64,000 nt of DNA from Paracoccus sp. (in: a-proteobacteria) (lineage in GTDB: Bacteria; Pseudomonadota; Alphaproteobacteria; Rhodobacterales; Rhodobacteraceae). Positions 1-9,122 of the stretch are shown piece after piece (position 1 is the stretch's first letter; each line of letters begins with the position of its first letter). Position numbers and translations under genes: made by a program. Location of the stretch: assembly GCF_030538695.1 (NCBI RefSeq), contig NZ_JAUNTN010000019.1:1-64000 (forward strand). Reading direction: 5' to 3'. Below the pieces are notes generated by a model that did not search any database, was not told the DNA's origin, and worked only from the letters and a program-made list of their open reading frames with translations.

Positions 1-453
1 GGCAAGCTCCATCCGTTTCTGGTCGATATAGGTCAGATCGTCGGCATGAACGGCCTCGCGCCCCGACAGCCCCACCTCATCGAGCAGTTCCGCCACCTGC
101 GCCTCGGCTGCGCGGCCCCAGAGGGGCGCGGGACGATAGGCAAGGGCGATGGCGATATTCTGGGCCACGGTCAGCGAGGGCAGGACGCGCACAAGCTGAA
201 AGGTGCGCGCGACGCCGCGCCGGGCGATCAGATGCGGCGGCAGGCCCGAGACCTCTTCACCCGCCAGCAAGATACGGCCTGCGGTGGGCGAGAGCGCCCC
301 CGAGATCATGTTCAGCACGGTCGTCTTGCCCGACCCGTTCGGCCCGAGAAGGGCCACGATCTCGCCCTCTGCCATGGCGAAGCTGACATCGCGCACGGCG
401 GTCAGCCCGCCGAACTGCTTGCGCAGACCGCCGATCTCAAGAAGGGCGGTCAT
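1..453 (-). CDS. livG: Branched-chain amino acid-type ABC transporter ATP-binding protein (LivG family), 3' end outside window
   Basis: Energises import by the membrane pair encoded just upstream (LivM and LivH families). The 151 visible codons begin MTALLEIGGLRKQFGGLTAV and contain the Walker A motif GPNGSGKTT near residues 38-46 and the LivG-typical segment RRGVARTFQLVRVLPSLTV (Q-loop region). The signature motif and Walker B lie beyond the left edge. The start at 453 overlaps the stop of livM as ATGA, which shows translational coupling. A LivF partner is expected to the left but is not visible. The substrate cannot be read from the ATPase. The family assignment is firm. Confidence 0.93.
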   Translation of the reverse strand, partial: MTALLEIGGLRKQFGGLTAVRDVSFAMAEGEIVALLGPNGSGKTTVLNMISGALSPTAGRILLAGEEVSGLPPHLIARRGVARTFQLVRVLPSLTVAQNIAIALAYRPAPLWGRAAEAQVAELLDEVGLSGREAVHADDLTYIDQKRMELA

Positions 454-1394
454 GGCTGCACCTCGGGTTTGCCTCGCAGGCGGCGCGCGCCTGCGCCCAG
501 ATCCTCGATCAGCGCCAGCACGCCGCGCGGGACCACAAAGACGATGGCGATAAAGACCAGCCCCAGAATGATCGAGTAGTGATTGGGAAAGTTCGCGCTG
601 AGCCATTCGAACAGCAAAAACAGCGGCACCGCGCCGAACAACGGCCCCCAAAGCCGGTTTGCGCCCCCAAGCAGCGCCATGACCACGGTCAGGAATGAGA
701 TCGTCGGATTGAACACGATGGCGGGTTCGACATAGGTCCAGCGCGGGGCCTGAATCGCGCCGACAAGAGTGATGATCGTCGCGCTGACGGCGAAGAGCAT
801 CAGCTTGAGCCGGGCGATATTGATGCTCATATGCGCGGCCACCACCTCATCATCGCCAATCACCTTCAGCGCCAGCCCAAGGCGCGAGCGCCCGATCCAC
901 CAGCCGATCGCGATGGTCAGGGCCGCCAGCCCCAGAAGCTGCCAATAGATCTGCGTGGCGCTGATCGGCAGGAAGATATAGCGGCCCAGCGTGCCGGTCA
1001 CATTGACCTCATACCAGGTGACAAGCTGGCGGACCAGTTCGGCCAGGCCGAAGGTGAAGATGACGAAATAGATCCCCGCCAGTCGCAGCGTGGCAAGCCC
1101 CACGACAAGGGCCAGCATCAGCCCGATCAGACCCGCAACCGCCAGCACGGCGGGGTAAGGCAGGGTTTCGCTCAGCACCGCGACGGTATAGGCGCCGATC
1201 CCGAAAAACGCGACCGTCGCCAGCGAGATATAGCGCGTCGGCCCCGAAAACAGCGCCCATGCGCTGGCCAGCGTGACATAACCGGTCATGCCCAGCAGAA
1301 GGCCCACGCCATAAGCGCCAAGCTGCGTCGGCAACCATGCCAGCGCCGCCAGCGCGAGCGCGAAGAGGGTCAGCGCAATCACGGTCCTGTTCAT
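450..1394 (-). CDS. livM: Branched-chain amino acid-type ABC transporter permease (LivM family)
   Basis: A 314-residue inner-membrane permease with about nine hydrophobic segments, starting MNRTVIALTLFALALAAL. It carries the LivM pattern of an early GYVTLASAWALFSGPTRYIS segment and the cytoplasmic coupling loop around GLALKVIGDDEVVAAHMS, where the E-A-A equivalent contacts the ATPase. The length is normal for LivM. It overlaps the upstream livH by ATGA (1391-1394) and the downstream livG by ATGA (450-453), so the three are translated as one coupled unit. The imported compound is not deducible. It could be an amino acid, amide, urea or aromatic acid. Confidence 0.93.
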   Translation of the reverse strand: MNRTVIALTLFALALAALAWLPTQLGAYGVGLLLGMTGYVTLASAWALFSGPTRYISLATVAFFGIGAYTVAVLSETLPYPAVLAVAGLIGLMLALVVGLATLRLAGIYFVIFTFGLAELVRQLVTWYEVNVTGTLGRYIFLPISATQIYWQLLGLAALTIAIGWWIGRSRLGLALKVIGDDEVVAAHMSINIARLKLMLFAVSATIITLVGAIQAPRWTYVEPAIVFNPTISFLTVVMALLGGANRLWGPLFGAVPLFLLFEWLSANFPNHYSIILGLVFIAIVFVVPRGVLALIEDLGAGARRLRGKPEVQP

Positions 1395-2266
1395 CGCGCC
1401 ACCGCCTTTCCGAAGAGCCCCGTCGGCTTCCAGAGCAGCACGATCAGGAAGATGAGATAGGTCGCCGCAAGGGTCAGGCCGGGGTCGAGATAGGTGGCGA
1501 CCAGAACCTCGATGATGCCCAAAAGCAACCCCGCCGCCAGCGCCCCCATCAGGTTGCCAAGCCCGCCCATGATGACGATGACAAGCGCCTTCATCGTGAA
1601 CACCACGCCCATCGAGGCGTTGAAGGTCTGATACATCGAGATCATCACCCCGCCCGCCGCCGCCATCGCGGTGCCAAGCGCGAAGGCAAAGCGGGCGGTG
1701 CGCTGCACGTCGATGCCGACCAGAGGGGCGGCGTCGGGGGCGACCGCAATCGCGCGGATCGTCGTCCCCCAGCGGGTCCGCGTCAGCAGCAAAAACAGCG
1801 TGCCGCCGACCAGAACCGCCAGCGCGAAGGCCACAAGCCGGTTCGCCGCGATGGTCACGCCCAGCACCGGCACTCCGAAATTGAGGTAGTTATAACTGGT
1901 ATAGTTTGATCCAAAGACCACCAGCATCACGCCTTGCAGCACAAATAACAGCCCGAAGGTCGCAAGGATCGAGTCGACCTCCAGCGTGCCGGTCCGGGCC
2001 GAACGCCGCACCAGAGGCTGCATCATCAACCCGTAGATCGCATATCCGGCGGCAAAGGCGGCAGGCAGCACGATGACCATGCCCAAAAGCGGGTTGATCC
2101 CCGCGCCCGAGAACAGCAGGAACGCGCCGAACGCCGCGAAGATGATGATCTCGCCATAAGCAAGGTTCATGATCCGCGAGATCCCGTATTGCAGGGTCAG
2201 CCCCATCGCAAGCAGCGCATATGAGCCGCCCAGAACAAGCCCGGACAAAAGCGCGGTGGTCAGCAT
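1391..2266 (-). CDS. livH: Branched-chain amino acid-type ABC transporter permease (LivH family)
   Basis: A 291-residue permease beginning MLTTALLSGLVLGGSYALLA, the usual LivH opening, followed by the conserved stretch MGLTLQYGISRIMNLAYGE. The coupling loop RAIAVAPDAAPLVGIDV corresponds to the LivH EAA-type motif. The frame stays open 57 codons further upstream, but that stretch is hydrophilic and arginine-rich with no family match, so 2266 is preferred. The gene lies 65 bp downstream of the binding-protein gene and overlaps livM by 4 bp. It forms the translocation pore with LivM. Confidence 0.92.
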   Translation of the reverse strand: MLTTALLSGLVLGGSYALLAMGLTLQYGISRIMNLAYGEIIIFAAFGAFLLFSGAGINPLLGMVIVLPAAFAAGYAIYGLMMQPLVRRSARTGTLEVDSILATFGLLFVLQGVMLVVFGSNYTSYNYLNFGVPVLGVTIAANRLVAFALAVLVGGTLFLLLTRTRWGTTIRAIAVAPDAAPLVGIDVQRTARFAFALGTAMAAAGGVMISMYQTFNASMGVVFTMKALVIVIMGGLGNLMGALAAGLLLGIIEVLVATYLDPGLTLAATYLIFLIVLLWKPTGLFGKAVAR

Positions 2267-2331
2267 TTTCGGTCTTACCTCATCAAGGTTGCAGGGATGG
2301 GCCGCCGGTCGCCCCGGCAGCCCGCGCCTGC

Positions 2332-3558
2332 TCAGTTGCCGGACCAGTCGGGTTTCGGCAGCCGGATCTGCGTTTCCCCCGCGCCATCGGCGGTCTGGAC
2401 CGCGACGAACACGCCGTCCTGCCACTGTCCGGTCCATGGCAGGTTGCGCAACTGGTTATCCTCCAGCGCGGTTTCGCCAAGGATCGTGGTGAATGTGCCA
2501 CCTGCCAGCTCTGCCGCGACCGCCTCGCGGTCCAGCCCGACCCGCGCCACCGCCTGTTCCAGCATTTGCAGCCCCGCATAGGTCATCTGCGAGGCCCAGG
2601 AATCGGGCGCCTGCCCCGTAAATGCCTCATGCCGCGCGCGGTAATCCATCAGCGCCTCATTCGAGGGGTCGATACCGCCAAGGCTCAGGATGCCCTCGGC
2701 ATTGGCTCCATTCGCGGCCAGATAGGTCGGGAAAGGCGTGCCGACGCCCAGATAAAGCGCGGGCGGATTGAAGGATGCGACCTGCGCCTGCTGGGTCAGC
2801 GCAAAGGTATCGGGCGGATAGGAAAAGGCCACGAAACTATCCGCACCCGAGGATTGCGCCTCGTTAATCATCGGCGAGAAATCGGTCGTGCCGGGCGGAT
2901 AGGTGCGGTCCATCACAATATTCAGCCCCGCCGCCGCAAAGCTGGTCCGCGCGGCATTCACAAGGTCGATCCCGAACCCGTCGGCGACCGAGATCACCGC
3001 CACATCGCCATTGATCTGGCCCACCTCGCGCGCCTGCCCCAGAACCTCGGCCAGCGCACCCGCATAATCAGCCCCGCCACCCAGCAGCCAGAAGCTGCGC
3101 GGCCAGCGGGCGGCAAATTCGGGCGCGCGGTCGGTCACGGCAGCCGAGGCGATCTGCGGATAGCCAAAGCGGTCAAACAGCGGCGCGGCGGCCAGATTGA
3201 ACCCGGTGCCCCAGGGCGACAGCACGAAATCCACCTCATCCTGGGTCATCAGCCGCTCGACCGCGCGGACCACCTCTTCGGCGGAAGACCGGTCGTCATA
3301 TTCGATCACCTCGATGGGCCGCCGCGTGCCATCGGGCAGTTCAAGCCCGCCCGCCTCGTTCACCTCATGGACCCAAAAGCGGTAATTCGGGATCGTGGTG
3401 ATCCCCGCCCCGCCCGCATTCGCGCCGCTGATCGAGACGGCATAGCCGATCTTCACCGAATCGCGACCCTCGGCGGCCAAGGGCGCCGCGATGCCAAGCG
3501 CAAGGCAGGTCGATGCCGCCACCAGTTTCAGGGCGGCCCTGCGTTCAATCCGTGTCAT
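2332..3558 (-). CDS. Periplasmic binding protein of the Liv-type ABC transporter (type 1 fold, LivK-like)
   Basis: A 408-residue solute-binding protein and the first gene of the operon. The start at 3558 follows a strong Shine-Dalgarno (GGAGGA). The N-terminus MTRIERRAALKLVAAS has a twin arginine followed by a hydrophobic core and ends near AAPLAAEG, so export may use Tat rather than Sec. The mature part opens DSVKIGYAVSISGANAGGAG, the standard start of Peripla_BP_6 domains. The family also includes amide and urea receptors. The Asp/Ser ligand-binding residues cannot be assigned by eye, so specificity is unknown. The divergent AraC gene suggests inducible expression. Confidence 0.9.
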   Translation of the reverse strand: MTRIERRAALKLVAASTCLALGIAAPLAAEGRDSVKIGYAVSISGANAGGAGITTIPNYRFWVHEVNEAGGLELPDGTRRPIEVIEYDDRSSAEEVVRAVERLMTQDEVDFVLSPWGTGFNLAAAPLFDRFGYPQIASAAVTDRAPEFAARWPRSFWLLGGGADYAGALAEVLGQAREVGQINGDVAVISVADGFGIDLVNAARTSFAAAGLNIVMDRTYPPGTTDFSPMINEAQSSGADSFVAFSYPPDTFALTQQAQVASFNPPALYLGVGTPFPTYLAANGANAEGILSLGGIDPSNEALMDYRARHEAFTGQAPDSWASQMTYAGLQMLEQAVARVGLDREAVAAELAGGTFTTILGETALEDNQLRNLPWTGQWQDGVFVAVQTADGAGETQIRLPKPDWSGN

Positions 3559-3677
3559 CTTGTCCTCCTCCTGTGGTCTTCCCGAGGGAAGCAACCGGCA
3601 AGAGGTCTCCCATCCGCTTGGCCGGTTCAGCAAGGCTAGCGCAGAAGCTGTTCGATAAAGAATGGACGATTTCGGGG

Positions 3678-3683
3678 TATAAT
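3678..3683 (+). promoter_or_regulatory. Candidate -10 hexamer of the AraC regulator gene
   Basis: A perfect TATAAT lies 27 bp upstream of the start codon at 3711, within the 152-bp divergent region shared with the transporter operon. No good -35 hexamer is visible at 16-18 bp (ATAAAG is the closest), so this may need an activator or be fortuitous. Confidence 0.35.
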
Positions 3684-3710
3684 GGTATTTTTCCGGTGAG
3701 CGGGGGAACA

Positions 3711-4586
3711 ATGACGAACAACGCACGGACCATCCGTCTGGCTCAGGAAATCGAGGCGATGCGCCTGCCCACCAGTCTTCAACGGCAGGACTGGAGCCTT
3801 GACGGGCAGCGCCATCGGCTTTTCCTGTTGCTGGCCGGTGGTGGCTCGGTCGAGATAGGCGGTGAGACAACCGGACTGCGTGCGCCCGCACTGAACTGGG
3901 TTCCGGCACCGCAACCGGCGCGGCTGCACCTCGCGGCAGGTGCGCGGGGTGCGCATCTGGCGATTGGTGATGCGGCGCTCGGTCAGTTGCGCCTACCGGG
4001 CCATATCGTTGAGCATCTCGACCTGCTGCGCCGCGCACCGCGGCTTGGCATCACCGCCTCGCCCGCCGACCTTGCCCGCCTGTCCGAACTGATCGGCAGT
4101 ATCAGCGACGAGGCCGCCGGTCAGGCCGCCGAGGCCGAGGATGTCCTGCATCACGCGCTCGCGATCCTGCTGATCCTGCTGTCGCGCCTGACCGGCACCG
4201 CCAGCGCCCTGCCTCATTCGGGGCCGCGTATTCTGGTGGACAGTTTTATTAATCTGGTCGAGCAGCATATGCGCAGTCACTGGCGGCTTCAGGATTATGC
4301 CGCGCGCCTTAGCGTCACCCCCGACCGGCTGTCCGGCGCAGTCCTGCGCGTGACGGGCCGCACGCCGCTATCGCTGATCCATGCCAGACTTCATGCCGAG
4401 GCGCGGCAGATGCTGGAAAGCTCGGGCTTGCAGATCGCCCAGATCGCCCTGCATCTCGGCTTTGACGATCCGGCCTATTTCTCTCGCTTTTTCAAACGGG
4501 TCGGCGGAAAATCCCCCCGCCGCCACCGCGCCGACGCATTGCGCCAGCGCAACAGCACCGGCGGCTCTTTCGCCGCCTGGCCATGA
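3711..4586 (+). CDS. AraC family transcriptional regulator
   Basis: A 291-residue regulator whose last ~100 residues form a double helix-turn-helix AraC domain. The first HTH lies around LQDYAARLSVTPDRLSGAVL, and the second is the typical IAQIALHLGFDDPAYFSRFF followed by KRVGGKSPRRHR. The N-terminal ~160 residues look like a cupin-type effector-sensing domain. It is divergent from the Liv-type transporter operon, so it probably controls it in response to the imported compound. An in-frame extension upstream to 3513 would run into the binding-protein gene and is rejected. The GGGGG before 3711 is the likely ribosome site. Confidence 0.9.
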   Translation: MTNNARTIRLAQEIEAMRLPTSLQRQDWSLDGQRHRLFLLLAGGGSVEIGGETTGLRAPALNWVPAPQPARLHLAAGARGAHLAIGDAALGQLRLPGHIVEHLDLLRRAPRLGITASPADLARLSELIGSISDEAAGQAAEAEDVLHHALAILLILLSRLTGTASALPHSGPRILVDSFINLVEQHMRSHWRLQDYAARLSVTPDRLSGAVLRVTGRTPLSLIHARLHAEARQMLESSGLQIAQIALHLGFDDPAYFSRFFKRVGGKSPRRHRADALRQRNSTGGSFAAWP

Positions 4587-4590
4587 TGCG

Positions 4591-4690
4591 TCACATCGTT
4601 GACGGCAAGAACAGCGCCAGAGCCGGGATCAGGCAGACCAGCAGCAACCGGATAAGGTCCGAGACCACAAAGCGTGACGAAGAGTACCAT
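4591..4690 (-). pseudogene. 3' remnant of a TRAP transporter large permease gene (DctM-like)
   Basis: Reading the minus strand, the last ~28 codons before the stop at 4591 encode VVSDLIRLLLVCLIPALALF followed by LPSTM. This closely resembles the last membrane helix and tail of DctM-type TRAP large permeases, which typically end IPxLxLxLP. The frame stays open to 4779, but upstream of ~4690 the translation no longer resembles the family and the DNA becomes AT-rich. I interpret it as the surviving end of a gene removed by recombination. The match is from memory of the family, not a database search. Confidence 0.5.
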
Positions 4691-4976
4691 CGTCGCGCGT
4701 GAGTTTCGGAGTCGCTTGCGCTGATGCGGGAAGAGGCAAGATATTCCTTATGCCCATACAGAAATCCGGGATTATACATGGAAACAAAGCAATATTTACT
4801 TTGGAGATCTTGTTGAGAGCATGGTGTCGGCGGTGCTATCTGTCAAAGGTTTCTGTAAATCACAAAACGAAAACACCCATAGCATAGGCGAAACGCGACC
4901 TCACATCAGCATACTGGAATGTGTAAGTAAATGCCTGAGAAAAGGCAGGTTCGTCGCTGTGTTGTCGTATGAATAG
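4691..4976. other. AT-rich non-coding junction between the transporter/AraC block and polA
   Basis: No gene is supported here. By hand count 4741-4980 is about 42% GC (33% in 4741-4800), against about 65% in flanking coding DNA. It contains only short unconvincing frames on both strands. Together with the DctM remnant it looks like a recombination or insertion junction. Confidence 0.6.
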
Positions 4977-4994
4977 CAAAACCACCGAAGGCGG
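4977..4994 (-). terminator. Probable intrinsic terminator of polA
   Basis: Two bases past the polA stop, the minus strand reads a 5-bp stem CCGCC/GGTGG (one G-U pair) with loop TTC, followed by TTTTGC. The stem is short, so confidence is moderate. Confidence 0.45.
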
Positions 4995-4996
4995 GG

Positions 4997-7819
4997 TTAA
5001 TGCGCCTCGGCCCAGTTTGCGCCCTGACCGGCATCCACCTCCAGCGGCACCGATAGTTTGACGGCGGGCTCGGCGGCGGCTTCCATGACCTGACGGGCGG
5101 CGGCAATCAGGGCTTCGGTGGCGTCCTCGGCCACCTCGAACACCAGTTCGTCATGGACCTGCAACAGCATATTTGCGGGCAGGTCGCGGATGGCGGCGGG
5201 GATGCGCAGCATGGCGCGACGGATGATGTCGGCGGCGGCCCCCTGAATGGGGGCGTTGATGGCCGCGCGTTGGGCGCCACCTGCCGCCGGGCCTTTGCTC
5301 TCGATGCCGGGCGTGTGGATCTTGCGGCCAAACAGGGTGCGCACAAAGCCGTCGCGTTTCGCATCCGCGATGGTGCGGTCCATATAGGCGCGGATTTCCG
5401 GGAAACGCTGGAAGTAAGTGTCGATAAACGCCTGCGCCTCGCCGCGCGGAATGCGCAGGTTGCGGGCAAGGCCAAAGCCTGAAATGCCATAGATCACGCC
5501 GAAATTGATCGCCTTGGCGCGGCGGCGGATCATCGGGTCCATGCCTTCGACCGGGACGCCGAACATCTGGCTGGCGGTCAGGGCGTGAATGTCGATCCCG
5601 TCGCGGAACGCTTGTTTCAGCGCCGGAACATCCGCGACATGGGCCAGAATCCGCAACTCGATCTGGCTATAGTCGAGGCTGACCAGCCGCATCCCCGGCC
5701 CGGCGATAAAGGCTTCGCGGATACGGCGGCCTTCTTCGCTGCGCACCGGAATGTTTTGCAGGTTCGGCTCGGTCGAGGCCAACCGCCCGGTCTGCGCTCC
5801 GGCGATGGCGTAGCTGGTATGCACGCGCCCGGTTTCCGGGTTGCGATAGGTTGGCAGCGCGTCGGTATAGGTTGATTTCAGCTTGGACAGCGCCCGCCAG
5901 TCCAGCACGCGGGCGGGCAGGTCGTGGCCCTCGGCCGCAAGGTCTTCCAGCACATCGGCGCTGGTGGAATAGGCACCGGTCTTGCCCTGCTTGCCGCCCG
6001 ACAACCCCATCCGCTCGAACAGGATTTCGCCAAGCTGCTTGGGGCTGCCGACGTTGAACGGTTCTCCGGCAAGAGCGTGGATTTCGGCCTCCAGCCCCGC
6101 CATTTTCTGCGCAAAGGCGTTGGACATGCGCGATAGCGCGTCCGGGTCGATGCGGATGCCGGCCATTTCCATATCGGCCAGCACCGGGATCAGCGGGCGG
6201 TCCAGCGTTTCGTAAACCGTGGTCACGGCATCGCGCGACAGGCGCGGGCGCAGGGTTTGCCACAGGCGCCATGTGACCTCGGCATCTTCGGCGGCATAGG
6301 GGGCGGCCTTGTCGATCGGCACGCGGTCAAAGGTAATCTGCGATTTTCCGCTGCCGATCAGATCCTTGATCGGGATGCAGATGTGGTTCAGGTAGCGGTC
6401 GGCCAGCTCATCCATACCATGGTTGTGCAGCCCGGCGTTCAGCGCATAGGACAACAGCAACGTATCCTCGACCGGGGTCATGCGGATGCCGTGGCGGGCG
6501 AGGATTTTCCAGTCATACTTGGCGTTTTGCAGCACTTTCAGCGTGGCCGCATCTTCCAGAACGGGCTTTAGCATGGCCAGCGCGGTGTCGCGGTCCATCT
6601 GGTCGGGGGCAAGGCTGGTGCCGCCGAACAGCCCTTCGCCCTCGCCGGTGACATGGCCCAGCGGGATATAGGCGGCGCGGTTCGGGCCAAGCGCCAGCGA
6701 GATTCCGACCAGTTCGGCCTGCATTTCGTCGAGGCTGGTGGTTTCGGTATCGATGGCGACAGCGCCCTCCTCGCGGATGGCGGCGATCCATGTCGTCAGC
6801 GTGTCCGCGTCGCGGATCACGGTTGCGGTGGTCAGGTCAATGGCAGGCCAGTCGGGACCCGTCGCTGGGGCGGTCGCCGGGCCAGTCGCCTGCGCTGCGG
6901 TGGGCTTGGGTTCGGGCAGCTCGGGCAGGTCGCGGTCAAACTTTTCCGCCACGCGGCGGGTGAGGGTGCGGAACTCCATCTGGTTCAGGAAGTCCAGCAA
7001 GATGGCGGGATCAGGTTCGCGCACCTCAAGGTCGTTCAGGGTGAAATCCAGCGGGGTGTCGCAGTCAAGTTGCACCAGACGGCGGGAAATGCGGATCAGC
7101 TCGGCATTGTCGATCAGGGTCTGGCGGCGCTTGGGCTGTTTGATCTGGTCCGCATTGGCCAGCAGGTTTTCGATGTCGCCATATTCCTCGATCAGCAGGG
7201 CGGCGGTTTTGATGCCGATGCCGGGCGCGCCGGGGACGTTATCGACCGAATCGCCGGCCAGCGCCTGAATATCCACCACCTTATCGGGACCAAGGCCGAA
7301 CTTGTCGCGGACCTCATCGGGGCCGATGCGCAGGTTCTTGATCGGGTCCAGCATATCGACGCCATCCCCGACAAGCTGCATCAGATCCTTGTCGCTGCTG
7401 ATGATGGTGGCGGTGCCGCCTGCGTCACGCGCCCGGCAGGCCAGTGTGGCCATGACGTCATCGGCCTCATAATCCTCAACCTCAAGGCAGGCGATGTTGA
7501 AGGCGCGGGTGGCATCGCGGGTCAGCGGGAATTGCGGGCGCAGATCCTCGGGCGGTTCGGGGCGGTTGGCTTTGTAAAGGTCATAGATCTGGTTACGAAA
7601 GGTCTTGCTGGAATAGTCGAACACCACCGCCGCATGGGTGGGCGCGTCGGAACCTTTTGCGTCCTCGATATATTTCCACAGCATGTTGCAAAAGCCTGCG
7701 ACCGCGCCCACCGGCAGCCCGTCAGATTTGCGCGTCAGCGGCGGCAGCGCGTGATACGCCCGGAAAATAAAGGCCGAGCCGTCGATCAGGTGCAGGTGAT
7801 GGCCTTTGCCGAATGTCAT
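4997..7819 (-). CDS. polA: DNA polymerase I
   Basis: A 940-residue repair and Okazaki-fragment polymerase with all three classic domains. Residues 1-290 are the 5'-3' exonuclease (the acidic cluster EDYEADD at 115-121, the helix-hairpin-helix around VPGAPGIGIKTAALL). The 3'-5' proofreading domain has D357-x-E359 (AIDTETTSLDEMQ) and is therefore predicted to be active. The polymerase domain has motif A DYSQIELR, motif B RRRAKAINFGVIYG and motif C VHDE at 888-891. Length matches the family. A proline/alanine-rich linker (about 300-325) separates the first two domains. It appears monocistronic, followed by a terminator-like hairpin. Confidence 0.98.
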   Translation of the reverse strand: MTFGKGHHLHLIDGSAFIFRAYHALPPLTRKSDGLPVGAVAGFCNMLWKYIEDAKGSDAPTHAAVVFDYSSKTFRNQIYDLYKANRPEPPEDLRPQFPLTRDATRAFNIACLEVEDYEADDVMATLACRARDAGGTATIISSDKDLMQLVGDGVDMLDPIKNLRIGPDEVRDKFGLGPDKVVDIQALAGDSVDNVPGAPGIGIKTAALLIEEYGDIENLLANADQIKQPKRRQTLIDNAELIRISRRLVQLDCDTPLDFTLNDLEVREPDPAILLDFLNQMEFRTLTRRVAEKFDRDLPELPEPKPTAAQATGPATAPATGPDWPAIDLTTATVIRDADTLTTWIAAIREEGAVAIDTETTSLDEMQAELVGISLALGPNRAAYIPLGHVTGEGEGLFGGTSLAPDQMDRDTALAMLKPVLEDAATLKVLQNAKYDWKILARHGIRMTPVEDTLLLSYALNAGLHNHGMDELADRYLNHICIPIKDLIGSGKSQITFDRVPIDKAAPYAAEDAEVTWRLWQTLRPRLSRDAVTTVYETLDRPLIPVLADMEMAGIRIDPDALSRMSNAFAQKMAGLEAEIHALAGEPFNVGSPKQLGEILFERMGLSGGKQGKTGAYSTSADVLEDLAAEGHDLPARVLDWRALSKLKSTYTDALPTYRNPETGRVHTSYAIAGAQTGRLASTEPNLQNIPVRSEEGRRIREAFIAGPGMRLVSLDYSQIELRILAHVADVPALKQAFRDGIDIHALTASQMFGVPVEGMDPMIRRRAKAINFGVIYGISGFGLARNLRIPRGEAQAFIDTYFQRFPEIRAYMDRTIADAKRDGFVRTLFGRKIHTPGIESKGPAAGGAQRAAINAPIQGAAADIIRRAMLRIPAAIRDLPANMLLQVHDELVFEVAEDATEALIAAARQVMEAAAEPAVKLSVPLEVDAGQGANWAEAH

Positions 7820-7843
7820 ATGCGGTCCTTTCGGCAGCGGGTA

Positions 7844-7903
7844 AGGGGGCGCTGCCCCCTCGGGCTGACGCCCTCACCCCCGGGATATTTAGGTGAAGAA
7901 GAA
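7844..7903. repeat. Intergenic GGATATTT mosaic element, copy 1 (GAAGAAGAA type)
   Basis: Two adjacent hairpins (AGGGGGC-GCT-GCCCCCT at 7844-7860, GGGC-TGAC-GCCC at 7862-7873) run into CACCCCCGGGATATTTAGG and TGAAGAAGAA. It fills the gap between the start of polA and the stop of the next minus-strand gene, which it directly abuts. Confidence 0.8.
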
Positions 7904-8089
7904 TTAGTGGGCGTCGTGCGCGTGGGTGCGGTCGATTTCAAAGCGTTTGCCGCAATAACCACATTCGGTCACGCCGGTATCATGCGGGATCGCCAGCCAG
8001 ACGCGGGGGTGGCCAAGGCCGCGGGCCTCATCGCCCTCGCAGGCGACCTTCCATGTGGTGACGACTTCGGTTTCCGGGGCGGTGGTCAT
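7904..8089 (-). CDS. Small zinc-finger protein of the zf-CHCC family (NDUFS6-like)
   Basis: A 61-residue protein with C17, H27 and the pair C43-x-x-C46 ([10 protein letters not shown]), the C-H-C-C zinc ligands of the zf-CHCC family. This family includes the mitochondrial complex I subunit NDUFS6, and alphaproteobacteria have small homologues associated with their complex I. The fold and metal site are well supported by the motif. A role in respiratory complex I is inferred from the family, because no nuo genes are nearby. The stop codon abuts an intergenic repeat element. Confidence 0.85.
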   Translation of the reverse strand: MTTAPETEVVTTWKVACEGDEARGLGHPRVWLAIPHDTGVTECGYCGKRFEIDRTHAHDAH

Positions 8090-8183
8090 GGGCGTCTCTT
8101 GTTCTGGCGGGCGAAGCCCTGTTTAAGTCGGGGTCATTCTAGCGATCATCGCCCCGGCGGCAAGACAGCAGGAGAGGATAACC

Positions 8184-9104
8184 ATGGCGGATGCGATCAC
8201 CATTGAAGGTTTGCGCAAGGTTTATGCCGCCAGTGGCAGCGCCGCGCCGAAGGAGGCGCTGAAGGGGCTGGATCTGTCGATCCCGGCGGGCAGTATCTTT
8301 GGGCTTCTGGGGCCGAACGGGGCGGGGAAATCCACCACGATCAACATTCTGGCCGGGCTGGTGCGCAAGACGGCGGGGCGGGTGGTCATCTGGGGCTTCG
8401 ATCAGGATGTGAACCCGCGCCAGTCCCGTGCCGCCATCGGGGTGATGCCGCAAGAGCTGAATATCGACCCGTTTTTTACGCCTCGGGCCAGTCTGGAAGT
8501 TCAGGCGGGGCTGTATGGCGTGCCGAAATCCGAACGCTGGACGGATGAGTTGCTGGCGTTGGTCGGGCTGACCGAGCAGGCGGAAAGCTATGCCCGCAAC
8601 CTGTCGGGCGGGATGAAGCGGCGGCTGCTGCTGGCCAAGGCGCTGGTGCATCGGCCGCAAATCCTGGTGCTGGACGAGCCGACGGCCGGGGTGGATATAG
8701 GTTTGCGCGATATGTTGTGGCAGAATGTGCGCCGCCTGAACGAACAGGGCATGACCATCATCCTGACCACGCATTATCTGGAAGAAGCGCAGGAGATGTG
8801 CGACCGCATCGCCATCATCAACCACGGCGAGCTGGTGGTTTGTGAGGATACCACGACGCTGCTGGCCCGCACGGATCGCCGGACGTTGCTGGTCGATCCC
8901 GGTGGGCCGGTGGGGGCGCTGGAGCTGCCCGATGGGGTCAGCCTTGACCGGCGGGCGGATGGGCGGCTGGCGTTTTCCTATGCACCATCGGTTCTGCGGG
9001 CGGATGTGGTGCTGGATATGCTGCGGGCCGCCGGGCTGCCGATCACCGATATTGCAACCGAGCAGCCCGACCTTGAGGATGTCTTTGTCGAAATGACCCG
9101 CTGA
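8184..9104 (+). CDS. ABC-2 type transporter ATP-binding protein (YadG-like)
   Basis: A 306-residue exporter ATPase: Walker A GPNGAGKST (about residues 44-52), signature LSGGMKRRLLLAKAL, Walker B ILVLDEPTAG, H-loop TTHYLEEAQ. A ~70-residue C-terminal extension ends EQPDLEDVFVEMTR, typical of the DrrA/YadG group. The Shine-Dalgarno GGAG precedes the start. No permease gene is adjacent. The only ABC-2 permease in the window, at 50293-51144, resembles YadH, the E. coli partner of YadG, and is 42 kb away. The transported substrate is unknown. Confidence 0.9.
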   Translation: MADAITIEGLRKVYAASGSAAPKEALKGLDLSIPAGSIFGLLGPNGAGKSTTINILAGLVRKTAGRVVIWGFDQDVNPRQSRAAIGVMPQELNIDPFFTPRASLEVQAGLYGVPKSERWTDELLALVGLTEQAESYARNLSGGMKRRLLLAKALVHRPQILVLDEPTAGVDIGLRDMLWQNVRRLNEQGMTIILTTHYLEEAQEMCDRIAIINHGELVVCEDTTTLLARTDRRTLLVDPGGPVGALELPDGVSLDRRADGRLAFSYAPSVLRADVVLDMLRAAGLPITDIATEQPDLEDVFVEMTR

Positions 9105-9122
9105 GGCCCGGTCAAGGGCGCA

